From Lacisediminihabitans sp040549465 (GTDB lineage: Bacteria > Actinomycetota > Actinomycetes > Actinomycetales > Microbacteriaceae), in contig NZ_JBEPTL010000009.1 in assembly GCF_040549465.1 (NCBI RefSeq), positions 1 to 64,000 of the forward strand: 64,000 bases of DNA, read 5' to 3'. Of this stretch, positions 57,230 through 64,000 are shown piece after piece (the first letter of the stretch is position 1; each line of letters starts with the position of its first letter). A program made the translations under genes and the position numbers. Below the pieces are notes generated by a model that saw only the letters and a program-made list of their open reading frames with translations, was not told the origin of the DNA and made no database searches.

Positions 57230-58669
57230 TCACCAGGAGACCGGCAGCGCCTTACCCTCTTCATAACCGGCCGCCGACTGGATGCCGACCAGCGCACGCT
57301 CGTGGAATTCCGCGAGGTTCGACGCTCCCGCGTAGGTGAGCGAACTGCGCACCCCCGAGGTGATCATGTCGAGCAGGTCTTCGATCGACGGCCGAAGCGG
57401 ATCGAGGTAGATCTTCGACGACGAGATACCCTCGGCGAACAGCTCCTTGCGGGCCAGTTCGTAAGGGTCGAGGCGGTCGAACCTGTCGTGCACCGCCTTA
57501 GTGGACGCCATGCCCCAACTCTCCTTGTACAGGCGACCGGTGGCATCCGTCTCCAGCCTTCCCGGCGCCTCGATGGTGCCGGCGAACCATGAGCCGATCA
57601 TGACGGATGCCGCCCCGGCGGCGAGCGCGAGCGCCACGTCGCGTGGATACCGCACTCCGCCGTCGGCCCAGACGTGGGCACCGAGCTGCCGCGCGGCGTC
57701 TGCGGTCTCGAGCACCGCGGAGAACTGCGGGCGACCGACGGCCGTCATCATGCGGGTGGTGCACATGGCTCCCGGTCCCACCCCGACCTTGACGATGGTG
57801 GCGCCCGCTGCGACCAGGTCTTTCACTGCCGCCGCGGTGACCACGTTGCCCGCCACGATGGGAAGCCCGAGGCCTAGGTCGGCCACCGTCTTGATGGCGC
57901 GGAGCATGCCGTCCTGATGGCCGTGCGCGGTGTCGAGTACGAGCACGTCGACGCCTGCGGCGGTGAGGGCTGTGGCCTTGCCTGCGACATCACCGTTGAT
58001 ACCGAGTGCCGCCGCGACGCGAAGCCGACCGGAGGCGTCGAGGGCCGGCTGGTACAGGGTGGAGCGCAATGCACTCGTGCGGCTCAGTGTGCCGACGACC
58101 TCGCCGTGGTGAAGCACGGGCGCGAACTCCAGGTCGGCAGCGACCATGAGATCGAAGGCCGCCCGCGGATCAGTGACATCGTCCGCATCGATCGAGGCCA
58201 GGCGACCGTGCAGCAGGTCGCCGAGGCGCGCATCGGCCAGGGCGGTGCCGAGTCTCGCGGCGGAGATGCAGCCGAGGAAGGCGCCGTGCTGGTCGTTGAT
58301 CACGATGCCGTGGCCTTCGATGGCCGGAATCTGTCTGAGCGCATCGGCCACAGTCTGCTCCGGCCCGAGCACGAGGGGGGTGTCGAAAGCGACCGGCTGG
58401 TTTTTGACCCAGCGGATGGCGGCATCCAGATCTTGCAGGTGGAGGTCCTGCGGCAGCACGCCGAGTCCGCCGCGTCTGGCCAGCGTCGCAGCGAGACGCG
58501 GCCCGGTGACAGAATTCATGTTCGCGGAGACGATCGGGATGCTTGCGCCTGTGCCATCCTGCGGGGCGAGGGAGACCGAAAGTCTGCTGCCGACCTCTGA
58601 GTGGCTGGGCACCAGGAACACGTCGGAGTAGGTCAGATCGTGACTCGGCGCGGTGTCGTAGAATTCCAT
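57230..58669 (-). CDS. guaB1: GuaB1-family GMP reductase (IMPDH-related protein)
   Basis: This 479-residue IMPDH/GMPR TIM barrel has two CBS domains between VSANMNSVTGPRLAATLARR and the catalytic part. The active-site loop is KVGVGPGAMCTTRMMTAVGR, with the catalytic Cys but MCTTR in place of the ICTTR of IMPDH. VLVLDTAHGHQDGMLRAIKT, ADGGVRYPRDVALALAAGAA and SGVRSSLTYAGASNLAEFHE follow. In actinobacteria, this GuaB1 branch is reported to be a GMP reductase, interconverting purine nucleotides. The start is near a TACCTT box seven bases upstream. It is divergent from kgd. Confidence 0.88.
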   Translation of the reverse strand: MEFYDTAPSHDLTYSDVFLVPSHSEVGSRLSVSLAPQDGTGASIPIVSANMNSVTGPRLAATLARRGGLGVLPQDLHLQDLDAAIRWVKNQPVAFDTPLVLGPEQTVADALRQIPAIEGHGIVINDQHGAFLGCISAARLGTALADARLGDLLHGRLASIDADDVTDPRAAFDLMVAADLEFAPVLHHGEVVGTLSRTSALRSTLYQPALDASGRLRVAAALGINGDVAGKATALTAAGVDVLVLDTAHGHQDGMLRAIKTVADLGLGLPIVAGNVVTAAAVKDLVAAGATIVKVGVGPGAMCTTRMMTAVGRPQFSAVLETADAARQLGAHVWADGGVRYPRDVALALAAGAASVMIGSWFAGTIEAPGRLETDATGRLYKESWGMASTKAVHDRFDRLDPYELARKELFAEGISSSKIYLDPLRPSIEDLLDMITSGVRSSLTYAGASNLAEFHERALVGIQSAAGYEEGKALPVSW

Positions 58670-58821
58670 GTTTTTAAAGGTAATCCCTCGGCAGTCAGGT
58701 CGATACGGCCGTTCGAAAACGATTAAGCTTGACGGGTGTGCGTGGCCGTTTCGACGCCGCGCATGAGATCCAAACCAGCGATAACGGGCAGTACAAATTT
58801 TAACGAGGGTGGCGGTAGGCC

Positions 58822-61800
58822 GTGTCTAGCCAAGTGACCGGACTGGCGCCAGAGGATGGATCCTCTGGCGAGTTCGGAGCCAATGAGTGGCTCGTAGATG
58901 AAATGTACGAGCGATTCCTTGTGGACAAGAATTCGGTTGACCAGTCATGGTGGCCGATTCTGGAGAGCTACCACCAGACCGCGAGCGAGTCGGCGAAGCA
59001 GGCTCCTGCGACGGAGTCGGCAGAACCCGCCACGGAGAAGGCTTCTGCTGAACAGGATGCGGCGGCAGAGGCTCCCGCGGCCGAAGCTCCGACCCCAGCG
59101 ACCCCAGCTGCAGAGGCTCCCGCAGCTCCGGCGGAGGCTCCGGCCGAACCGGCTCCTGTCACCGGCAGCCAGCCTGTCGCCCGCACCACCTCGATCCAGC
59201 CGCGACCCCAGCCGATCCCGGCTGACGCTCCTGCCGCATCCGGCCCGACGGCAACCGACGACGAAACCAAGCCCGCCGAGGCCCAGGATGTCGTGTCGAC
59301 CCTCAAGGGCATGGCGAAGTCACTTGCCACCAACATGGACGCCAGTCTCACGGTCCCCACCGCCACCAGTGTTCGCACGATCCCGGCGAAGCTCATGATC
59401 GACAACCGCATCGTGATCAACAACCACCTCAAGCGTGCACGCGGCGGGAAGGTGTCGTTCACCCACATGCTCGCCTGGGCGATGGTGAGGACTCTCACCG
59501 AGTTTCCCAGCCAGAACGTCTACTACGAAGAAGTGGACGGCAAGCCGTCCGTCGTCTCTCCCGCGCACATCAATCTGGGCATCGCGATCGACCTTCCGAA
59601 GCCCGATGGCACCCGCTCGCTGCTGGTTCCCGGCATCAAGCGTGCAGAGACTATGAGCTTCGGCGACTTCCTCGTCGCCTATGAGGATGTCGTGGCGCGA
59701 GCACGCGGCAACAAGCTCACCGCAGCGGACTTCCAGGGCAACACCATTTCGCTCACCAACCCTGGCGGCATTGGCACAGAGCACTCCGTGCCCCGTCTGA
59801 TGCGTGGAGCCGGAAGCATCATCGGCGCCGGCGCTCTCGAGTACCCGGCCGAGTTCCAGGGCATGTCACTCACGAACCTGACCGAATTGGGGATCGGCAA
59901 GACCATCACCCTCACCTCGACCTACGACCATCGCGTCATCCAGGGTGCGGGTTCCGGCGAATTCCTCAAGAAGGTGCACGAACTGCTCATCGGGCAGCGC
60001 GGGTTCTACGAGGGCATCTTCTCCGACCTCCGCATCCCCTACGACCCAATCCACTGGGCATCCGACATCCACGTCGACCCGGCGAACCAGGTCGACAAGA
60101 CCGCTCGCGTGCAGGAGCTGATCAACTCGTTCCGGGTGCGCGGCCACCTCATGGCCGACATCGATCCGCTGGAGTACCGCCAGCGTTCTCACCCCGACCT
60201 CGACGTCGCGAGCCACGGCCTCACCTTCTGGGATCTCGACCGCGAATTCGTGACCGGCGGATTCGGCGGCAAGCGTTCAGCGCTGCTGCGCGACATCCTC
60301 GGGGTGCTGCGTGACTCTTACTGCCGCACCATCGGCATCGAGTACATGCACATTCAGGACCCTGAGCAGCGTCGCTGGATCCAGGACCACGTGGAGAAGC
60401 CCTACACGAAGCCGACGAAGGACGAGCAGCTGCGCATCCTCGGCAAGCTCAATGAGGCTGAGGCTTTCGAGACCTTCCTGCAGACGAAATATGTCGGCCA
60501 GAAGCGCTTCAGCCTGGAGGGCGGAGAGTCAACCATCGCGCTGCTGGACGCCATCCTGCAGGGGTCTGCCGAAGCCGACCTCGACGAGGTCGCGATCGGT
60601 ATGGCGCACCGCGGTCGTCTCAACGTGCTCACCAACATCGCCGGCAAAACCTATGGCCAGATCTTCCGCGAGTTCGAGGGAACCCAGGACCCGCGTACAG
60701 TGCAGGGCTCGGGCGATGTGAAGTACCACCTCGGCACCGAGGGCACTTTCACCAGCGCGACGGGAGACCAGATCCCGGTCTACCTGGCTGCCAACCCCTC
60801 ACATCTCGAAGCCGTCGATGGCGTGCTCGAAGGTATCGTGCGCGCCAAGCAGGACCGCAAGCCGATCGGTACATTCGGTGTACTCCCGGTTATGGTTCAC
60901 GGCGACGCAGCCCTGGCCGGCCAGGGCATCGTGGCCGAGATCCTGCAGATGTCGCAACTCCGCGCCTACCGCACCGGCGGTACCGTGCACGTGAACATCA
61001 ACAACCAGGTCGGATTCACCACGCCTCCCGGTGAGGGCCGCACCTCGATCTATTCGACGGATGTCGCGAAGACCATCCAGTCGCCGATCTTCCACGTGAA
61101 CGGCGACGACCCTGAGGCCGTCGTGCGTGTGGCGGAACTCGCCTTCGCCTTCCGCCAGCAGTTCCACCGCGACGTGATGATCGACCTGATCTGTTACCGC
61201 CGCCGCGGTCACAACGAGGGCGACGACCCGTCGATGACGCAGCCGCTGATGTACAACCTCATTGAGGCCAAGCGCTCCGTGCGCACGCTCTACGTCGAGG
61301 CTCTCGTCGGTCGCGGCGACATCACACAGGAGGAATACGAAGCGGCACACGCCGACTTCCAGGACCGCCTGGAGCGCGCTTTCGCCGAGACGCACGCCGC
61401 ACAGACCGGCTCGATGCCGATCATCGTGCAGGACGGCAACGCGGTCTCCGACCTCGAGCGTCCGGAATCCCAGCAGGATGACCGCACGGGCGAACCGGAG
61501 AGTACGGCCGTCGCGGAGAGCGTCATCTCGCTGATCGGCGACGCCCATGACAACCCGCCCGCCGGTTTCACCGTGCACTCTAAGCTGCAGCAGCTGCTCA
61601 AGAAGCGCTTCGACATGAGCCGCAACGGCTCGATCGACTGGGGCTTCGGAGAGCTGCTGGCGCTCGGCTCCCTGCTTGTCGAGGGAACGCCGGTTCGGAT
61701 GGCGGGCCAGGACACCAGGCGCGGCACCTTCGTGCAGCGCCACGCTGTGCTCCACGACCGAGTGAACGGCCAGGAGTGGCTGCCGCTCGGCAATCTCAGC

Positions 61801-62658
61801 GACAACCAGGCCCGATTCTGGATCTATGACTCGCTGTTGAGCGAGTACGCGGCCGTGGGTTTCGAATACGGTTATTCGGTTGAGCGTCCGGACGCCCTGG
61901 TGCTCTGGGAGGCGCAATTCGGCGACTTCGCCAACGGCGCCCAGATCATCATCGACGAGTTCATCTCCGCCGCCGAGCAGAAGTGGGGCCAGCGTTCGAG
62001 CGTCGTGCTGCTGCTGCCGCACGGCTATGAGGGCCAGGGTCCCGACCACTCGTCGGCGCGTATCGAGCGCTACCTGCAGCTCTGTGCGGAGAACAACATG
62101 ACTGTCGCACGCCCGTCGACCCCGGCATCCTATTTTCACCTGCTGCGTCGCCAGGCCTACGCCCGGCCGCGTCGTCCGCTGATCGTCTTCACGCCGAAGG
62201 CGATGCTGCGACTGCGTGGAGCCACCAGCAATGTTTCGGCGTTCACGAGCGGCAAGTTCGAACCGGTGATCGACGATACGACTGTGACGGACAGGTCGGC
62301 CATCACGCGCGTGGTGCTCAACTCCGGCAAGATCTATTACGACCTGCTGGCCGAGCGCGAGAAGCGCGGTCAGACGGATGTCGCACTGGTACGGCTGGAG
62401 CAGTACTACCCGCTGCCCCAGGCGCAATTGGACGCCGTACTCGCCGAGTATCCGAACGCCGAACTGGTCTGGGCGCAGGACGAGCCGGAGAACATGGGTG
62501 CCTGGCCGTTCCTCGGCCTCGAACTGGTCAAGCGCCTCAACGGCCGCACGATCTCGGTCGCGTCGCGCCCGGCATCCGCCTCACCGGCCAGCGGGTCTAA
62601 CAAGCGCAGCGCGCAGGAGCAGGTGGAACTGATCAATAAGGCGCTGACGACCGGCTAG
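58822..62658 (+). CDS. kgd: Multifunctional 2-oxoglutarate metabolism enzyme (Kgd: E1o with acyltransferase domain)
   Basis: This 1278-residue actinobacterial Kgd/OdhA has an N-terminal E1 tail (NEWLVDEMYERFLVDKNSVD, about 22-41), then an Ala/Pro/Glu linker (about 55-140). The E2-like acyltransferase domain (about 150-400) has the catalytic His in TYDHRVIQGAGSGEF near 370. The thiamine-dependent E1 has MAHRGRLNVLTNIAGK near 593, and GTEGTFTSATGDQIPVYLAA and QNNQVGF-type loops. The transketolase domain has GQDTRRGTFVQRHAVLHDR near 962. It catalyses oxoglutarate decarboxylation/dehydrogenation, with a separate E3, and 2-hydroxy-3-oxoadipate synthesis. The start GTG follows GAGGGTGG. Confidence 0.96.
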   Translation: MSSQVTGLAPEDGSSGEFGANEWLVDEMYERFLVDKNSVDQSWWPILESYHQTASESAKQAPATESAEPATEKASAEQDAAAEAPAAEAPTPATPAAEAPAAPAEAPAEPAPVTGSQPVARTTSIQPRPQPIPADAPAASGPTATDDETKPAEAQDVVSTLKGMAKSLATNMDASLTVPTATSVRTIPAKLMIDNRIVINNHLKRARGGKVSFTHMLAWAMVRTLTEFPSQNVYYEEVDGKPSVVSPAHINLGIAIDLPKPDGTRSLLVPGIKRAETMSFGDFLVAYEDVVARARGNKLTAADFQGNTISLTNPGGIGTEHSVPRLMRGAGSIIGAGALEYPAEFQGMSLTNLTELGIGKTITLTSTYDHRVIQGAGSGEFLKKVHELLIGQRGFYEGIFSDLRIPYDPIHWASDIHVDPANQVDKTARVQELINSFRVRGHLMADIDPLEYRQRSHPDLDVASHGLTFWDLDREFVTGGFGGKRSALLRDILGVLRDSYCRTIGIEYMHIQDPEQRRWIQDHVEKPYTKPTKDEQLRILGKLNEAEAFETFLQTKYVGQKRFSLEGGESTIALLDAILQGSAEADLDEVAIGMAHRGRLNVLTNIAGKTYGQIFREFEGTQDPRTVQGSGDVKYHLGTEGTFTSATGDQIPVYLAANPSHLEAVDGVLEGIVRAKQDRKPIGTFGVLPVMVHGDAALAGQGIVAEILQMSQLRAYRTGGTVHVNINNQVGFTTPPGEGRTSIYSTDVAKTIQSPIFHVNGDDPEAVVRVAELAFAFRQQFHRDVMIDLICYRRRGHNEGDDPSMTQPLMYNLIEAKRSVRTLYVEALVGRGDITQEEYEAAHADFQDRLERAFAETHAAQTGSMPIIVQDGNAVSDLERPESQQDDRTGEPESTAVAESVISLIGDAHDNPPAGFTVHSKLQQLLKKRFDMSRNGSIDWGFGELLALGSLLVEGTPVRMAGQDTRRGTFVQRHAVLHDRVNGQEWLPLGNLSDNQARFWIYDSLLSEYAAVGFEYGYSVERPDALVLWEAQFGDFANGAQIIIDEFISAAEQKWGQRSSVVLLLPHGYEGQGPDHSSARIERYLQLCAENNMTVARPSTPASYFHLLRRQAYARPRRPLIVFTPKAMLRLRGATSNVSAFTSGKFEPVIDDTTVTDRSAITRVVLNSGKIYYDLLAEREKRGQTDVALVRLEQYYPLPQAQLDAVLAEYPNAELVWAQDEPENMGAWPFLGLELVKRLNGRTISVASRPASASPASGSNKRSAQEQVELINKALTTG

Positions 62659-62685
62659 GGCCGTATCGGTCGATGCGATGCTGCC

Positions 62686-62928
62686 CTAGTGGGCGGATGC
62701 TGCCTGGCGCAGCTTGAGTAGCACCTGGTCGCGCAGCTGCTCAGGAGCCTTCTCCTGGCATGCCTTCTGCACCTTCTGGGTCAGCGTTATGCCGAGCAGG
62801 TGCTCCTCGCTGCAGTCGTCGCAGGTGGCGAGATGGTCCGAGACGTCCTGAAAGTCTCGCTCGCTCAACTCGCGACGCAGATACTCTTCGAGTTCGGATT
62901 TGGCTTTGTCACAACCGCAGTCGGTCAT
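62686..62928 (-). CDS. rsrA: Zinc-binding anti-sigma factor RsrA type (mycothiol system)
   Basis: This 80-residue protein has Cys4, Cys6, His32, Cys36 and Cys39. The HLATCDDC segment is the H-x3-C-x2-C ZAS motif, and the Cys6-His32 spacing of 26 matches Streptomyces RsrA. In the reduced state it binds zinc and the sigma factor; disulfide stress forms a disulfide and releases it. It overlaps the sigma gene by four bases. Consistent with mycothiol biosynthesis (mshA) elsewhere in the window. The short C-terminus ending AASAH is dispensable in relatives. Confidence 0.95.
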   Translation of the reverse strand: MTDCGCDKAKSELEEYLRRELSERDFQDVSDHLATCDDCSEEHLLGITLTQKVQKACQEKAPEQLRDQVLLKLRQAASAH

Positions 62929-63593
62929 TTCTTCTTACTCCCAGCAGTGGCAGGTTGCGAGGCTCGGCCCTGGGCGGCAGAGATCCCGCGCTCCTGCGCG
63001 TAATCGGCCAGCAGGTCCCGAAGCATGCGCCTGCCACGATGCAGACGACTCATAACGGTTCCCACGGGGGTTTTCATGATGTCGGCGATCTCCTGGTAGG
63101 AGAAGCCTTCGACGTCGGCGAAGTACACGGCCATGCGGAAATCCTCGGGGATCGCCTGCAGGGCGTCTTTCACAGCGCTGTCGGGCAGGTGGTCGATCGC
63201 TTCGGCCTCGGCCGAACGGGTCGAACGTGCCTGCGTGACAGACTCGGCGCCGCCGAGCTGCCAGTCTTCAAGATCGTCGATCGTGCCCTGGTAGGGATCC
63301 CGCTGCTTTTTGCGGTAGTTGTTGATGAACGTGTTGGTGAGGATGCGATACAGCCAGGCCTTCAGGTTCGTGCCCTGCTGGAACTGCGCGAAAGCCGCGA
63401 AGGCTTTGACGAAGGTCTCCTGCACGAGGTCCGCGGCATCCGCGGGGTTGCGCGTCATTCGCAGTCCGGCCGCGTAGAGCTGGTCCATGAACGGTATTGC
63501 CTGCTCCTCGAAGAGGGAGCGGACATCCGGAACCGCCTCGATTTCCGGAGCGTCTGGCTCCGGGGCGGTCGTGTCATCCGTAGAAGTGGTCAT
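62925..63593 (-). CDS. sigR: ECF sigma factor SigR/SigH (thiol-oxidative stress)
   Basis: From ATG 63593 it is 222 residues. Region 2 has AIPFMDQLYAAGLRMTRNPA, then DAADLVQETFVKAFAAFAQF, and the -10 reading WLYRILTNTFINNYRKKQRD. Region 4 is VEGFSYQEIADIMKTPVGTV, then MSRLHRGRRMLRDLL. It is the ECF12-type sigma controlled by RsrA; targets in relatives include thioredoxin and mycothiol genes. A TTG at 63602 has a better spaced GGAG, so the first residue is uncertain by three codons. Divergent from aroA, the same arrangement as in other actinobacteria. Confidence 0.95.
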   Translation of the reverse strand: MTTSTDDTTAPEPDAPEIEAVPDVRSLFEEQAIPFMDQLYAAGLRMTRNPADAADLVQETFVKAFAAFAQFQQGTNLKAWLYRILTNTFINNYRKKQRDPYQGTIDDLEDWQLGGAESVTQARSTRSAEAEAIDHLPDSAVKDALQAIPEDFRMAVYFADVEGFSYQEIADIMKTPVGTVMSRLHRGRRMLRDLLADYAQERGISAAQGRASQPATAGSKKK

Positions 63594-63715
63594 CGTCGCC
63601 AAGCTTACTTCTCCGCGCCGGAGGGTCGCCCGACGGCTGACCTCAGGTCGATCGAGTAGAAGAGTCACTGGCGGTTCCGTTTCAACATGTGTAGTGGCGA
63701 TACCCTTAGTAACCG

Positions 63716-64000
63716 ATGCAGGTATTCAAGTATTCCGGGCCGGAGTTCAATCCTTTCGGCGACGATGTCGCCTCCCCTCCCGACCCCATCGGCGGTCCAT
63801 GGCTGGCGCCGGTGGCAAGTGCTCCGCTGGCCGCAGTAATGACGCTTCCCGGGTCGAAATCGCTGACCAATCGCGAACTGGTGCTCTCCGCTCTCGCCGA
63901 TTCGCCGTCCACGCTCCGTCGTCCGCTGCACTCGCGCGATACCGCGCTCATGATCCAGGCACTCCGCTCGCTCGGAACGACTATCGAAGAGATCCCAGGC
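63716..64000 (+). CDS. aroA: 3-Phosphoshikimate 1-carboxyvinyltransferase (EPSP synthase), 5' part
   Basis: The 95 residues visible, cut by the window edge, start at ATG 63716. After an N-terminal extension, APLAAVMTLPGSKSLTNREL is the EPSP-synthase signature (PGSKSxTNR) that contacts shikimate-3-phosphate and PEP, followed by DSPSTLRRPLHSRDTALMIQ (the LHSRDT region) and ALRSLGTTIEEIPG. EPSP synthase makes 5-enolpyruvylshikimate-3-phosphate in aromatic amino acid synthesis. Divergent from sigR-rsrA with a 122-base gap to the chosen sigR start. The GSKSLTNR variant is the class found in glyphosate-sensitive and tolerant enzymes alike. Confidence 0.93.
   Translation, partial: MQVFKYSGPEFNPFGDDVASPPDPIGGPWLAPVASAPLAAVMTLPGSKSLTNRELVLSALADSPSTLRRPLHSRDTALMIQALRSLGTTIEEIPG

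Noticed and set aside
63594..63715. SigR-type autoregulated promoter (GGAAT...GTT)
   Set aside because: A GGAAC is present upstream of sigR but no GTT occurs at the right spacing on the minus strand.
1..64000. CRISPR array, tRNA/rRNA genes, prophage or conjugative genes
   Set aside because: No regularly spaced repeats, cloverleaf-like genes or phage/conjugation gene sets were found in the gaps.

Overview
The window is high-GC actinobacterial chromosome, most likely from Microbacteriaceae (a Leifsonia, Salinibacterium or Subtercola-like organism). The clues are the fused Kgd-type 2-oxoglutarate enzyme, the rsrA-sigR-aroA neighbourhood, an MshA-like mycothiol glycosyltransferase, a RamB-type regulator divergent from GTP-dependent PEP carboxykinase, GuaB1, and an LCP cell-wall protein. 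Many genes have a TAnnnT box ending six bases before an ATG or GTG, the signature of leaderless transcription common in this phylum. No rRNA, tRNA, CRISPR array or prophage was seen.

Layout. 1-8.7 kb: the end of an IS5-type transposase lies against a truncated ROK gene and a decayed lipoprotein (probably a sugar-binding protein). Then comes a sugar-catabolism cluster: GH4 glycosidase and BadF-type kinase (+), and a tightly overlapping Gfo/Idh oxidoreductase - DUF993 - TIM-barrel isomerase operon (-), divergent from a LacI regulator with a clear palindromic operator, followed by glycerate kinase. 8.7-12.2 kb: ramB and pckG, central carbon control. 12.2-16.4 kb: ECF sigma factor, probable membrane anti-sigma protein, a TPM-domain protein with an apparent ATT start, and PspA, which looks like an envelope-stress module. 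16.4-35.3 kb: mixed metabolic genes (F420-type NADP reductase fold, arginase fold, crotonase, flavin disulfide reductase, mshA, several SDRs, amidase, LCP protein, ung, phosphoribosyltransferase, MFS, M20 hydrolase), with a stand-alone SIP domain under a probable iron box and several decayed genes.

35.3-43.6 kb: PadR plus a DHA2 drug exporter, then metY and metX, which are separated by a four-gene lipoprotein / adaptor / ABC ATPase / permease operon. 43.6-49 kb: two paralogous LuxR-type response regulators bracket a Ca2+/cation exchanger, a histidine kinase and a kinase-like membrane protein that lacks recognisable catalytic boxes. 49-57.1 kb: MFS transporter with a frameshifted tail, thiamine-binding protein, membrane glycosyltransferase, NAD(P)HX dehydratase, HAD hydrolase, Old Yellow Enzyme, and two CorC/HlyC-type CBS membrane proteins. 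57.2-64 kb: guaB1, kgd, rsrA, sigR and the start of aroA.

Several genes are broken (ROK, binding protein, lipoprotein at 24.4 kb, ABC ATPase at 26.9 kb, MFS tail at 49 kb), so the accessory parts are either actively decaying or contain a few indel errors. Three convergent gene gaps carry long inverted repeats that probably act as bidirectional terminators.
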